From the NCBI RefSeq assembly GCF_014648875.1, contig NZ_BMRY01000008.1:310001-374000 (forward strand): 64,000 nt of DNA. Reading direction: 5' to 3'. The notes under the pieces were generated by a model, which did not search any database, was not told the origin of the DNA, and saw only the letters and a program-made list of their open reading frames with translations. The stretch comes from Streptomyces parvus. Its GTDB lineage: Bacteria > Actinomycetota > Actinomycetes > Streptomycetales > Streptomycetaceae. This document shows, one piece after another, positions 39,595 through 48,540 of the stretch. The position numbers and the translations under genes were made by a program. Numbering within the stretch: the first letter of the stretch is position 1; every line of letters starts with the position of its first letter.

Positions 39595-40848
39595 TCAGCC
39601 GCCGATGGCGAAGGACTCGGCCGCCGGGGCGACCTCGGCCGGGCGGACGACCTTCAGCCCGCCGGCGGCACCGGCGTCGGGCTTCATGATCACGCTCTCG
39701 CGGGTGGAGGGCGCCTTCGGGTCCGAGAAGTCGTGCGTCACCCCGAACTCGGTCCCGTACCCCTTGATCGTGAGGAGCGCCTTGTCGATGCCCTCGCGGG
39801 TGAGGTCCTTGTCGTCGCAGGCCTTGGACAGGGCCTCGCCGAAGAGGGAGGCCGCCGTGTATCCGGCGACGACGCCGTTGTCGAGGACGTCCCTCGGGTA
39901 CTGGGCGGCGTACTCCTTGGCGAGCTTGGCCGGACCGTCGCCCGGGTCGCCGATGGGCAGCGTGGAGGAGGCGACGTAGTAGTCCTTGAGCAGGGCCGGG
40001 CCCGCCTGGGTCTTCAACAGCTGAGGGGCGAAGGCCGAGTTGTTGCCGACGACCGGGACGTTGAAGCCGGTGGCCGCGGCGACGCCGACGAGCGAGGCGG
40101 CCTGGCGGGGTCCTGCGCTGACGACCACGGCCTTGACCCCGGCCTGCTTGAGGGCGGCGACCTGGGCCGTCATGTCGTTGTCGGTCGGCTTGATCTTCTG
40201 CTCGACGACGGTGAGCCCGGCCTCCTTCGCCGCGTGCTTCGAGCCGACGAGCGCGTTCTCGCCGTAGTCGCCCTCGAAGTACACGTGACCGATCTTGTCG
40301 CCCTTCGCGATGCGCTTCTCGGCGAGGAGGTAGTCGATGAGGTTGATCGTCTCGACGTCGTAGGTGGCGCCGATGACCCGGATGTACGGGGAACCCAGCA
40401 GATTCGCCGACCAGGCCTGCGGCAGCACCAGCCCCTTGTCCTGGCCGTCGACGCGCTGTTCGACGGCGGCGACGAACGGGGAGCCGATGAACTGGGCGAA
40501 GCCCACCACGTCAGGGACCAGTTCGGTGTAGGCGGCGATGGCCTTCTGGGGATCGTATCCGTGGTCGCGGACCGTGAGTTCGATCTTCCGGTCGCAGATG
40601 CCGCCCTCGTCGTTGGTCTGCTTCACCCACAGCTGCTGGGCCTGGGTGACGCTCTTGCCCAGCGAGGCGTAGACGCCGGTCATGTCGGTCAGCACCCCGA
40701 GGGAGATCGTCGAGGAGGAGACCCCGGGACCCGTCTTGATCCCGCCCTCGCCCTCCTCGCCCGCCTTTCCTTCGGTCGCCTTGCCGCTGCACCCGACGAG
40801 GGTGACGGCGAGGGCCGCGACGACGGCCGTGAGCACTCTCAGTTTCAT
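39595..40848 (-). CDS. livK: branched-chain amino acid ABC transporter, substrate-binding lipoprotein
   Basis: 417 residues. A lipoprotein signal ends in VTLVGC. The mature part is a type-1 periplasmic-binding fold (SLGVLTDMTGVYASLGKSVT, DHGYDPQKAIAAYTELV, VYFEGDYGENALVG, VVVSAGPRQAASLVGVAAAT), the Leu/Ile/Val or amide-binding class. It captures the solute outside and delivers it to LivHM. Last cistron of the five-gene operon; its ATG overlaps the livM stop by 4 bp. Having the binding protein last, after the permeases, is less common than first. A perfect hairpin follows. The kinase at 26249 has the same kind of sensor domain. Confidence 0.92.
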   Translation of the reverse strand: MKLRVLTAVVAALAVTLVGCSGKATEGKAGEEGEGGIKTGPGVSSSTISLGVLTDMTGVYASLGKSVTQAQQLWVKQTNDEGGICDRKIELTVRDHGYDPQKAIAAYTELVPDVVGFAQFIGSPFVAAVEQRVDGQDKGLVLPQAWSANLLGSPYIRVIGATYDVETINLIDYLLAEKRIAKGDKIGHVYFEGDYGENALVGSKHAAKEAGLTVVEQKIKPTDNDMTAQVAALKQAGVKAVVVSAGPRQAASLVGVAAATGFNVPVVGNNSAFAPQLLKTQAGPALLKDYYVASSTLPIGDPGDGPAKLAKEYAAQYPRDVLDNGVVAGYTAASLFGEALSKACDDKDLTREGIDKALLTIKGYGTEFGVTHDFSDPKAPSTRESVIMKPDAGAAGGLKVVRPAEVAPAAESFAIGG

Positions 40849-42047
40849 GACTTCTCCCCTGGATTCTTCGGAGCCGCTGGTTGCTTCGGAACAGCCGGAT
40901 TCTTCGGAGCCTGCGGCTTCTTCGTGCGGGCGAGGCCGAGGCGGGCGAGGCCGCCGGGCAGGAACAGGACCACCGCGACCACCGCGGCGCCGTACAGATA
41001 GCGGGACGCCTCACCGGGTGCCAGGCCGCCCGTGCCGGGGGCGGAGACCAGCGGCAGGGAGTCGCTGTAGTGCGTGAACACCTGTGGAAGCAGGGAGACG
41101 AAGGCGGCGCCGATCACCGCTCCCGCGACGCTGCCGAGACCGCCGATGACGATCATGGCGAGGTATTCGAGGGACAGGATCATGCCGAAGTACTCGGGTA
41201 CCGTCCGCTGGAAGACCAGGGCGAGCAGGACGCCCGCGAGGCCCGCGTACATCGAGGACAGGACGAAGACCCCGGCCCGGTAGCGGGCCACCGGCACGCC
41301 CATCACCCCGGCCGCGATGCGGTGGTCCCGGATGGCGTTCATGGCGCGTCCGGGCCGGCCCCGCAGCACGCCCCGGGCGAACAGGGCGCTCAGCAGGAGC
41401 GCGAGCAGACCCGCGTACCAGAGCTTCTCCGAGGAGCCGAACGGGACGGCTGCGACGATGAGTTCGGAGTCGTCGAAGGTGAACCCGAAGACGGACAGCG
41501 GCGGTACGGCCCGGCCGTTGTAACCGCCGGTCAGGGAGCCCGCGTTGAACAGGACGTGCTGCCCGATGAAGATCAGCGCGAGGGTGGCGATTCCGAGGTA
41601 GGCGCCGCGCAGCCGTCCGGCGATGGGGCTGAAGATCCCGCCCGCCGCCCCGGCGAGCAGCACCGCGAGGATCGCGGCCAGCCAGGTGGGAAGACCGAGG
41701 CCGGTCAGCGTGTGGCCGTTCTCGGTGCTGCTCTCCCCCGCCAGGACGCAGTAACCGTACGCGCCGACGGCGAGGAAGAACGCGTGGCCCATGGAGAGCT
41801 GGCCGGTGGCGCCGGTGAGCATGTTGAGCCCGATGGCGCCGATCGCCGCAGCCATCGCGAACAGTCCGGCCTGGAGCCAGAAGCGGTCCAGGTAGAACGG
41901 GAGGGCGAGGAGCAGGAGTGAGCCGACGAGGACGGCGTACGTACGGGGGCTGCGCAGCCGGTCCGTGAGGCTCTCGGGTCCGCCGCCGTGTACGGATGCG
42001 GTCACGGCAGGGGTTTCGGCGGGGGCTTCGGCTGTGGTGTCAGACAC
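40845..42047 (-). CDS. livM: branched-chain amino acid ABC transporter permease LivM-type
   Basis: 400 residues, about ten membrane helices between 35 and 375. Family segments are IGAIGLNMLTGATGQLSMGH, RLRGAYLGIATLAL, GRAMNAIRDHRIAAGVMGVP (the ATPase-contact loop) and YLAMIVIGGLGSVAGAVIGA. The C-terminal 25 residues are a Lys/Pro/Ala-rich low-complexity tail (KKPQAPKNPAVPKQ), encoded by near-repeats and absent from typical LivM. The start is GTG at 42047, inside the livH end (8-bp overlap). Works with LivH as a membrane heterodimer. Confidence 0.92.
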   Translation of the reverse strand: MSDTTAEAPAETPAVTASVHGGGPESLTDRLRSPRTYAVLVGSLLLLALPFYLDRFWLQAGLFAMAAAIGAIGLNMLTGATGQLSMGHAFFLAVGAYGYCVLAGESSTENGHTLTGLGLPTWLAAILAVLLAGAAGGIFSPIAGRLRGAYLGIATLALIFIGQHVLFNAGSLTGGYNGRAVPPLSVFGFTFDDSELIVAAVPFGSSEKLWYAGLLALLLSALFARGVLRGRPGRAMNAIRDHRIAAGVMGVPVARYRAGVFVLSSMYAGLAGVLLALVFQRTVPEYFGMILSLEYLAMIVIGGLGSVAGAVIGAAFVSLLPQVFTHYSDSLPLVSAPGTGGLAPGEASRYLYGAAVVAVVLFLPGGLARLGLARTKKPQAPKNPAVPKQPAAPKNPGEKS

Positions 42048-42930
42048 GGGCCAGCTCCTTCGTGCCGAAGAGTCCCGCGGGGCGGATCAGCAGGACGGCC
42101 ACCATCACCAGGTAGGGCGCCAGATCGCCGATGCCCCGGCCGAGGAAGGAGAGATCGCTCTGATAGCCGGTGGCGAGCGATTCGGTGACGCCGACGATGA
42201 GTCCGCCGGCCAGCGCCCCGGTGGTGGAGTCGAGCCCGCCGAGGATCGCGGCGGGGAACGCCTTGAGTGCGGCGAGCGAGGTGGCGCGCTCCAGGCCCGG
42301 GGTCGGGAACACCGTGAGGAAGAGCGCGGCGACGGCGGCGAGCGCCCCGGCGACCGCCCAGGCGGCGAGCGAGACCCGTCCCAGTCTGATGCCCATGAGC
42401 GCCGCCGTCTGCGGGTTCTCGGCGGCGGCCCGCATGGACACGCCCCACGAGGTGTAGCGGAAGGCGAGGAGGAACACGGTGATCAGCAGCCCGGCGGCGA
42501 GGAACGCGGCGATGCGGGTCTGGGCGAGGGTGATGCCGCCGATGTTCACGACCTCGTTGCCCCAGGGGTCGCCGAGGGCGAGGACGTCCGTGCCCATGCG
42601 GCGGGTGAGTTCGGTGATGAGGAGGATGTCGACGCCGATGGTGACGATGGCGAGGACGCTGTGGTCGCTGCCCCGGTAGCGGCGCATCACGAAGAACTCG
42701 ATGGCCGCCCCGACGGTCGCGGCGCCGGCGATCCCGACGAGCAGGGCCGGCCAGAACCCGATGTCGTCGTGGAGCACGGCGGTGACGTAGCCGCCCGCCA
42801 ACAGCAGGGACGCGTGGGCGAAGTTGACGACCTCGGTGGCCTTGAAGATGACGACGAATCCGAGCGCGATCAGTGCGTAGACCGAGCCGATCGACAGGCC
42901 GCCGAGGAGGAGTTCGACGAACGTGGTCAT
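42040..42930 (-). CDS. livH: branched-chain amino acid ABC transporter permease LivH-type
   Basis: 296 residues with about eight helices. MTTFVELLLGGLSIGSVYAL opens it, LGFVVIFKATEVVNFAHASL is the classic LivH segment, and SMRAAAENPQTAALMGIRLG is the coupling loop. FPAAILGGLDSTTGALAGGL closes the fold. The ATG at 42930 overlaps the livG stop (ATGA). Membrane partner of LivM. Confidence 0.93.
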   Translation of the reverse strand: MTTFVELLLGGLSIGSVYALIALGFVVIFKATEVVNFAHASLLLAGGYVTAVLHDDIGFWPALLVGIAGAATVGAAIEFFVMRRYRGSDHSVLAIVTIGVDILLITELTRRMGTDVLALGDPWGNEVVNIGGITLAQTRIAAFLAAGLLITVFLLAFRYTSWGVSMRAAAENPQTAALMGIRLGRVSLAAWAVAGALAAVAALFLTVFPTPGLERATSLAALKAFPAAILGGLDSTTGALAGGLIVGVTESLATGYQSDLSFLGRGIGDLAPYLVMVAVLLIRPAGLFGTKELARV

Positions 42931-43727
42931 TGAGGTGCTCCCAAGTAGGCCTGGACGACAGCCGGATCGTTCTGGACCTCGGCGGGGGTGCCGCCCGCGA
43001 TCCTGCGTCCGAAGTCGAGTACGGTCACGGCGTCCGCGAGCCGCATCACCACGCCCATGTCGTGCTCGACCATGACGATGGAGATGCCGAGACTGTCGCG
43101 TACGTCGGCGACGACGGCCGCGGTGCGGCGGCGCTCGTCGGCGGTCATGCCCGCGATCGGCTCGTCCAGCAGCAGGACCTTCGGCTCCATGCACAGGGCG
43201 CGGCCCAGCTCGACGAGCTTCTGCTGCCCGTACGGCAGCGAGCCCGCGGGCCGCTCCAACTGCCCTTCCAACCCGATGAATTCGGCGATCTCACGGACCC
43301 GCTCGCGGTGGCGCCGCTCCTCGCGGACGGCGGAGGGCAGCCGCAGGCCGGTGGCGAGGAACCCGGAGCGGGTCAGCCGGTGGCGGCCGAGGAGGAGGCT
43401 GTCGGCGACGGTGGCGTGCGGGGGCAGCGCCAGGTTCTGGAAGGTGCGGGCGACCCCGAGGTCCGCGATGGCGTGCGGTGGGAGTCCGGTGAGCTCGGTG
43501 TCGCCGAGGCGGACGTGTCCGGAGGCGGCGCGGTAGACACCGGACAGGACGTTGAAGCAGGTGGACTTGCCCGCGCCGTTGGGCCCGATGACGGCGTGCA
43601 CGCTGCCGGGTTCGACGGTGAAGGAGACGGCGTCGAGGGCGGTGAGCCCGGCGAAGCGGACGGTGACGTCCTGGACGGCGAGGGCGGCCGCGGTGATGTC
43701 CTGGCGGGCCGACGTGGTGGTCGTCAC
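42927..43727 (-). CDS. livG: branched-chain amino acid ABC transporter ATP-binding protein LivG-type
   Basis: 266 residues. Walker A GPNGAGKST, ABC signature region LPYGQQKLVELGRAL, Walker B VLLLDEPIAGM, H-loop VMVEHDM. The ending VVQAYLGAPQ matches the LivG C-terminus. I prefer the GTG at 43727, which overlaps the livF stop as GTGA and has AGGTGG before it; an in-frame GTG at 43736 is the alternative. Drives transport with LivF. Confidence 0.93.
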   Translation of the reverse strand: MTTTTSARQDITAAALAVQDVTVRFAGLTALDAVSFTVEPGSVHAVIGPNGAGKSTCFNVLSGVYRAASGHVRLGDTELTGLPPHAIADLGVARTFQNLALPPHATVADSLLLGRHRLTRSGFLATGLRLPSAVREERRHRERVREIAEFIGLEGQLERPAGSLPYGQQKLVELGRALCMEPKVLLLDEPIAGMTADERRRTAAVVADVRDSLGISIVMVEHDMGVVMRLADAVTVLDFGRRIAGGTPAEVQNDPAVVQAYLGAPQ

Positions 43728-44521
43728 GCGGACCACCTGCTCAGGGTGCGCCGGGTGCGGGCGGCCGGGTCGGCGTCCGCCGCCGCGTCCTCGTCGACGA
43801 CGCCGAGATAGCGGCGGCGCACCTCGTCGGAGGCGGCGAGTTCACCGGCCGGCCCGGACAGGGCGACCTCGCCGACGTCGAGGACGTACGCCGTGGAGGC
43901 GAGGCGCAGGGCGATCGCCGCGTTCTGCTCGACGAGCATGACGGAGGTGCCGCCCGCGTTGATCTCCTGCACGGTCTCGGCGATCCTGGCCGCCATCAGC
44001 GGGGCGAGGCCGAGCGAGGGTTCGTCCAGCAGGAGCAGCCGGGGCCCGGCCATCAGGGCCCGGCCCATGGCCAGCATCTGCTGCTCGCCGCCGGACAGCA
44101 GCCCGGCCCGCTGGTGCGCGCGGTCGGCGAGCACCGGGAACAGTTCGTGCACCCGGGCGAGCGCCGCGCCGGTCTCCCTGCGCCCGCCGCGTGCCCCGAG
44201 GGCGCCCGCCCGCAGGTTGTCGGCCACCGTCATCCGGGCGAAGACCTGCCGGCCCTCCGGTACCTGGACCACTCCCGCGGCCACCACCTGGGCGGGCCGC
44301 AGCCCCTCCAGGGGCCGGCCGTCGAACCGGATGGTCCCGGTGCCCGTCCCGCGGTGGAAGCCGAGGGTCCGCGACACGGCCCGCAGCAGCGTGGTCTTGC
44401 CCGCGCCGTTGCCGCCGAGCACGGCGGTGATCCCGCCGTCCGGCACATCGACCGAGATGTCGCGCAGTGCCCGGACCGGGCCGTAGCCGACGGACAGCGC
44501 GCGGATCTCCAGCGTTGCCAT
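43724..44521 (-). CDS. livF: branched-chain amino acid ABC transporter ATP-binding protein LivF-type
   Basis: 265 residues. Walker A GGNGAGKTT, signature LSGGEQQMLAMGRALM, Walker B RLLLLDEPSLGLAP and VMLVEQNA, the last diagnostic of LivF. First cistron of the operon. The ATG at 44521 follows GGAGGAGG. About 30 extra residues (DEDAAADADPAARTRRTLSR) extend the usual C-terminus. The 251-bp region upstream is shared with the divergent PucR-type gene; I saw no clear operator there. Confidence 0.93.
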   Translation of the reverse strand: MATLEIRALSVGYGPVRALRDISVDVPDGGITAVLGGNGAGKTTLLRAVSRTLGFHRGTGTGTIRFDGRPLEGLRPAQVVAAGVVQVPEGRQVFARMTVADNLRAGALGARGGRRETGAALARVHELFPVLADRAHQRAGLLSGGEQQMLAMGRALMAGPRLLLLDEPSLGLAPLMAARIAETVQEINAGGTSVMLVEQNAAIALRLASTAYVLDVGEVALSGPAGELAASDEVRRRYLGVVDEDAAADADPAARTRRTLSRWSA

Positions 44522-44772
44522 GCGTCCTCCTCCTTCCGCCAAGTCGTGTGTCGTGCTGGTCTGTCGTGCTCATCTGTGGGGGTGGTGCCACAGACCAGCA
44601 CCGGGCGGGACGTGCGTCCACGGGGCGGGGCGGACTCGATGCGGGCGACCAGCGAACGAAGGACCGCGTTGTGCACGCGCACAGACGCCGTGACGGGCCG
44701 GGGCCCACCGCCGGGGCCGGTGGCATCCTCGTCGGTCATCAGGAGCGCCCGGACCCGGGGACGGAGCGGCGG

Positions 44773-45525
44773 ATGCGGCGTGGAACGCGGTACGGGGCGC
44801 TGCTCGGCCCGCTGCTGGCGGGCGGGGCCACGCCGGACCTGGTGACGCGTGCGGCGCGCGGCCTCGGGCTGCCGGAGCGGGGGCGCTACGCCGTGGTGGT
44901 GCTGGGCGCGCCGGTGCCGGACGCGGCGGTGGCCGATGGCCCGGACGTGGACGGGGCGCGCTGGTGGTGGGGCTCGGCGGAGGGTTCCCCGGGCGCGGCG
45001 GAGGTCCGGGAGGGCGGGCGGGAGGTGGCGGTGGTGCTGCTGGGACCGGCGGGCGCGGCCCGGGCGGTGGCGCGGCTCAGGGAGCTGGGTGCCGGGCCGG
45101 GGGGTGTGAGCCCGGTGGTGGGTTCCCTGGCGGAGCTGGGCGCGGCGCGCCGGCTGGCGGGTACGGCGCTGCTGACGTGCGAGCCGGGCAGCCGGGAGAT
45201 CGTCCGGCTGGACGAGCGGCTTCCGACGGCCCTGCTGGTGAGCCGCCCGGAGCTGTCCACCCGGTTGCTGGCGGAGGTGTTCGGCCCGCTGCTGACCCTC
45301 GTACCGGCGGAGCGGTCACTGCTGGTGGAGACGCTGGAGGCGTGGCTGGAGTGCGGGGGTTCGGTGGGGCGGGCGGCTGCCCGGCTGGGCTGTCATCGCA
45401 ACACGGTCTTCAACCGGCTGCGCCGCCTGGAACGACTGACCGCACGCTCGCTGTCCCGGCCGCGCGAACTGGTGGACCTGGTGCTGGCGCTGGAGGTGCT
45501 GCGGCTGTCGTCAGCCCCGCCGTGA
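44773..45525 (+). CDS. PucR/CdaR-type helix-turn-helix regulator
   Basis: 250 residues. The C-terminal HTH is SLLVETLEAWLECGGSVGRA, AARLGCHRNTVFNRLRRLER, LTARSLSRPRELVDLVLALE, the PucR_2/HTH_30 signature that is followed by a final helix. The N-terminal 170 residues are a divergent sensor region, shorter than in most PucR proteins (about 400 residues or more). ATG at 44773 with GGAG upstream. Divergent from the liv operon, which is its likely target. The frame is open further upstream, but codon content there does not look like protein. Confidence 0.85.
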   Translation: MRRGTRYGALLGPLLAGGATPDLVTRAARGLGLPERGRYAVVVLGAPVPDAAVADGPDVDGARWWWGSAEGSPGAAEVREGGREVAVVLLGPAGAARAVARLRELGAGPGGVSPVVGSLAELGAARRLAGTALLTCEPGSREIVRLDERLPTALLVSRPELSTRLLAEVFGPLLTLVPAERSLLVETLEAWLECGGSVGRAAARLGCHRNTVFNRLRRLERLTARSLSRPRELVDLVLALEVLRLSSAPP

Positions 45526-45561
45526 GGGGAGGCCGCCACGGGGCGGGGCCGACGACAGCCG
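45502..45561. terminator. bidirectional terminator with 20-bp arms
   Basis: Arm 45502-45521 pairs with 45542-45561: CGGCTGTCGTC with GACGACAGCCG, then one A/C mismatch, then GCCCCGCC with GGCGGGGC, around a 20-nt loop. It overlaps the PucR gene stop and lies between convergent genes. Confidence 0.8.
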
Positions 45562-45573
45562 GTCGCACCGTCG

Positions 45574-46710
45574 TCAGCCCGTCAGGAAGTCCCGGGCGAT
45601 CGACTCCGCCGCCTGCTCCAGCAGCGGGCCCGCCTGGGCCATCGAGACCGCCGGGTCCGGTTCCCGTTCGGCCAGGGCGTAGGCGCGGCGGATGCCCGCC
45701 TGCTCCAGGGCCTCCGGGGGCAGGGCGAGGCGGCCGCAGACCGCGACGACCTCGATCCCGGCCGCGCGGGCGGCGGCGGCGACCCCGGCCGGGGCCTTGC
45801 CGTGGAGGGTCTGCTCGTCGAGCGAGCCCTCGCCCGTGATCACCAGCGTGGCGCGGGCGAGCGCGGGCGCGAAGCCGAGCACGTCGAGCATGACCTCGAT
45901 ACCGGGGCGGAAGCGGGCGCCGAGGGCGACGAGCGCCCCGTAGCCGATGCCTCCGGCCGCGCCCGCGCCGGGCAGCGCGGCGGTGTCGGGGCCGAGGATC
46001 GAGGCGTAGTGCGTGAGGGCCGCGTCGAGGACCGCGATGTCCTCCTCGCTCGCGCCCTTCTGCCGCCCGTACACCTCGGGCGCTCCCTTGGGCCCGGTCA
46101 GCGGGTTGTCCACGTCGCTGGCCAGGACCAGGTCGATGTCCTTCAGGCGCGGGTCGAGCCCCGAGAGGTCCGCCTCGGCCAGCGTCGCGAGCGGTCCGCC
46201 GCCGGGGGCGACGGGCTTGCCGTCCGCGTCCAGGAAGCGGGCGCCGAGGGCGGCGAGCATGCCCGCGCCGCCGTCGGTGGTGGCGCTGCCGCCCACCCCG
46301 AAGACGATCGTCGTCGCCCCCGCCTCCAGGGCCGCCTTCAGCAGCTCGCCCGAGCCGTACGTGGTGGCCGTGAGCGGGGCGAACACCCCGTCGGGCAGGT
46401 GCTGGAGCCCCGAGGCCTCGGCCATCTCCACCACGGCGGTGTCCCCGCGCAGCGCGTACGCCGCCGTCACCGGGTCGCCGAGAGGACCGGTCACCCGCGC
46501 CTCGCGGCGCTCGAATCCGGCGGCCACCGCCGCCGCGACCGTACCGTCGCCGCCGTCCGCGACCGGCAGGGTCTCCACCGCCAGGCCGGGTACGACGCGC
46601 CGCAGCCCGGCCGTCACCCGCTCCGCGACCTGTACGGCCGTGAGCGAGCCCTTGAACTTGTCCGCCGCCACGAGCACGCGGGCGGTCTCCACATCTGCTC
46701 CGTCCGTCAC
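45574..46710 (-). CDS. glycerate kinase (GK-II-like, GarK/GlxK family)
   Basis: 378 residues. It phosphorylates D-glycerate with ATP. Family marks are VLVAADKFKGSLTAVQVAE at the start, PVADGGDGTVAAAV, GVGGSATTDGGAGMLAALGA, GPKGAPEVYGRQKGA and ITGEGSLDEQTLHGKAPAGV, where substrate and nucleotide bind. Full family length. The start is the GTG at 46710 with AAGGGA upstream; the frame is open before it but out of family. Monocistronic. It can feed glyoxylate- or serine-derived glycerate into glycolysis, which fits a glyoxylate-producing ethylmalonyl-CoA pathway nearby, though that link is inference. Confidence 0.94.
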   Translation of the reverse strand: MTDGADVETARVLVAADKFKGSLTAVQVAERVTAGLRRVVPGLAVETLPVADGGDGTVAAAVAAGFERREARVTGPLGDPVTAAYALRGDTAVVEMAEASGLQHLPDGVFAPLTATTYGSGELLKAALEAGATTIVFGVGGSATTDGGAGMLAALGARFLDADGKPVAPGGGPLATLAEADLSGLDPRLKDIDLVLASDVDNPLTGPKGAPEVYGRQKGASEEDIAVLDAALTHYASILGPDTAALPGAGAAGGIGYGALVALGARFRPGIEVMLDVLGFAPALARATLVITGEGSLDEQTLHGKAPAGVAAAARAAGIEVVAVCGRLALPPEALEQAGIRRAYALAEREPDPAVSMAQAGPLLEQAAESIARDFLTG

Positions 46711-46818
46711 CTTGCATCCCTTGCTTTCGAACAGGCAGTCGCGCCGCCCCGACCCTATCCGCACGACCCCTGATCTGCCCATGGCCGTCCACGGCCGTAC
46801 GGTCCGGAGCCGGACCAC

Positions 46819-46824
46819 TACGCT
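46819..46824 (+). promoter_or_regulatory. -10 element of a leaderless NUDIX message
   Basis: TACGCT ends 6 nt before the GTG at 46831, so the transcript would start at the initiation codon. No ribosome site is present. No clear -35. Confidence 0.45.
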
Positions 46825-46830
46825 GTCGCC

Positions 46831-47328
46831 GTGACGACTCCCGATGCCGACTACCTCACGTACATCGCCGGGCTCCCCCGGGTCCTCGCCGGTGCCGCCT
46901 CGCTCTTCCGCGACGCGGACGGGCGGATCCTGCTCGTCGAGCCGAACTACCGCAAGGGCTGGGCGCTGCCCGGCGGCACCGTCGAGTCGGAGACGGGCGA
47001 AGGCCCCCGGCAGGGCGCCCGCCGCGAGACGGCCGAGGAGATCGGACTCGACGTGGCCCCGGGACGGCTGCTCGCCGTGGACTGGGTGCGGGGCCCCGGC
47101 CGCCCGCCGATCGTGGCGTATCTGTACGACGGCGGGGTGCTCACCCCTGAGCAGCTGGCGGCGATCCGGCTCCAGGAGGAGGAGCTGCTGTCCTGGCGGC
47201 TGGTGGACCCCGCCGACCTGGACGCCTACCTGCTGGGCACGCTCTGCGGCCGGGTCAGGGCAGCCCTGGAGGCCCTGACGTCGGGCGGCGGGCCGACGGA
47301 GCTGGAGGACGGCGAGCCGGTCGCGTAG
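46831..47328 (+). CDS. NUDIX hydrolase
   Basis: 165 residues, one Nudix fold. The Nudix box spans WALPGGTVESETGEG and GARRETAEEIGLDV, with metal-binding REXXEE-type RETAEE. Compared with the consensus G-x5-E-x7-REUxEE, the first loop has about two extra residues (ESETGE), a small oddity that should be tolerated. Hydrolyses some nucleoside diphosphate linked to X; the substrate is not predictable. The start is a GTG that seems leaderless. Confidence 0.9.
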   Translation: MTTPDADYLTYIAGLPRVLAGAASLFRDADGRILLVEPNYRKGWALPGGTVESETGEGPRQGARRETAEEIGLDVAPGRLLAVDWVRGPGRPPIVAYLYDGGVLTPEQLAAIRLQEEELLSWRLVDPADLDAYLLGTLCGRVRAALEALTSGGGPTELEDGEPVA

Positions 47329-47362
47329 GGCGTCGGCCGCATACCGGTGGCCGGGCGGGCGG

Positions 47363-47563
47363 TCAGCCCTGCTGCGCCTCGGGTTTGATCTCCACCTCGC
47401 GCGCCGCACTCTCCTTCTCGGCGACGAGAGCCTCGGTGCGGTGGCCTCGCGCGATGTAGTCGCGCACCACGAGTTCGACGGCGTCCTGCGGGTTCCCCAC
47501 CCCCGCGAGGACCATCGCTTCGACGACGAGTTCGGCATCCAGACTGACGGTCACCTTGGCCAT
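47363..47563 (-). CDS. solitary VapB-like antitoxin / ribbon-helix-helix protein
   Basis: 66 residues. MAKVTVSLDAELVVEAMVLA begins like a ribbon-helix-helix DNA-binding strand and helix, and GNPQDAVELVVRDYIARG is the second helix. This resembles small VapB/DUF2191-type antitoxins. No toxin gene (PIN domain or other) adjoins it: the neighbours are NUDIX (convergent) and CoA-transferase. It is either an orphan antitoxin or a free-standing regulator. Confidence 0.7.
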   Translation of the reverse strand: MAKVTVSLDAELVVEAMVLAGVGNPQDAVELVVRDYIARGHRTEALVAEKESAAREVEIKPEAQQG

Positions 47564-47747
47564 GCGCGGACCTTACCCCGGCGTGTTCCGACCGGGGCCC
47601 GGTTCCCCGAAGAGCACCGCGTCGTACCAGGTGCCGGGCCGCCGTCGCCACCATCCGGGCGGGCCCCGAAGTGTGGCCGTCCACCATCGCCGGGGGCCGT
47701 CACGGATTCCTAGTCTCGTCGCAGTCGATACGGCGAGAGGTGTACGG

Positions 47748-48539
47748 ATGAGCAGGGACAAGGTGGTCGCCGACGCGGCGGACGCGGTCGCGGACGTGGG
47801 GCGCGGGGCGTCCCTGGCCGTGGGCGGGTTCGGGCTGTGCGGGATACCCGGTGTGCTGATCCACGCTCTGCTGGAGCGGGGATCCGGTGAGCTCAGGGTG
47901 GTGTCCAACAACTGCGGGGTGGACGACTGGGGCCTGGGGCTCCTGCTGCGGGCGGGGCTGATCGCACGGATGACCAGTTCCTACGTCGGGGAGAACAAGG
48001 AGTTCGCGCGCCAGTACCTCCAGGGGGAGCTGGAGGTGGAGCTCGTCCCCCAGGGCACCCTGGCGGAACGGCTGCGGGCGGGCGGTTCGGGCATCCCGGC
48101 GTTCTACACACCGGCCGGGGCGGGCACCGTGATCGCCGAGGGCGGTCTGGCCTGGCGGCACGGCGCGGACGGCTCCGTCGCGGTCGCGTCGCCGCCCAGG
48201 GAGACCCGGGTCTTCGGCGGTCGGGAGCATCTGCTGGAGGAGGGCATCACGACCGATTTCGCGCTGGTGCGCGCCGCCGTGGGCGACCGGCACGGGAACC
48301 TGCGCTTCGACTCCTCCGCCCGCAACTTCAACCCGCTCGCCGCGATGGCCGGGCGCATCACCGTGGCGGAGGTCGAGGAACTCGTCGAGCCGGGCGAACT
48401 CGCCCCCGACGACGTCCATCTGCCCGGGATCTTCGTCCAGCGGGTCGTCCCCATCGGCGCGGACAACCCACGCGCCGAGAAGCGCATCGAGCGCCTGACC
48501 GTCCGCACCGCCCCCGCTGTTCATGAAGGGACCGGCTGA
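47748..48539 (+). CDS. scoA: 3-oxoacid CoA-transferase subunit A
   Basis: 263 residues. With subunit B it moves CoA from succinyl-CoA to acetoacetate (or 3-oxoadipate). Marks: SLAVGGFGLCGIPGVLIHAL, VSNNCGVDDWGLGLLL, SSYVGENKEFARQYLQGELE, VELVPQGTLAERLRAGGSGI and FYTPAGAGTVIAEG. The ATG follows GAGAGG. One base separates its stop from the scoB start. A -10-like TAGTCT lies at 47711-47716. The gene run that follows suggests acetoacetate from 3-hydroxybutyrate as substrate. Confidence 0.93.
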   Translation: MSRDKVVADAADAVADVGRGASLAVGGFGLCGIPGVLIHALLERGSGELRVVSNNCGVDDWGLGLLLRAGLIARMTSSYVGENKEFARQYLQGELEVELVPQGTLAERLRAGGSGIPAFYTPAGAGTVIAEGGLAWRHGADGSVAVASPPRETRVFGGREHLLEEGITTDFALVRAAVGDRHGNLRFDSSARNFNPLAAMAGRITVAEVEELVEPGELAPDDVHLPGIFVQRVVPIGADNPRAEKRIERLTVRTAPAVHEGTG

Positions 48540-48540
48540 G

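Noticed and set aside
43842..44739. Minus-strand frames extending upstream of livF toward the PucR gene
   Set aside because: The livF ATG at 44521 has GGAGGAGG; upstream translations are Arg/Pro-rich without motifs.
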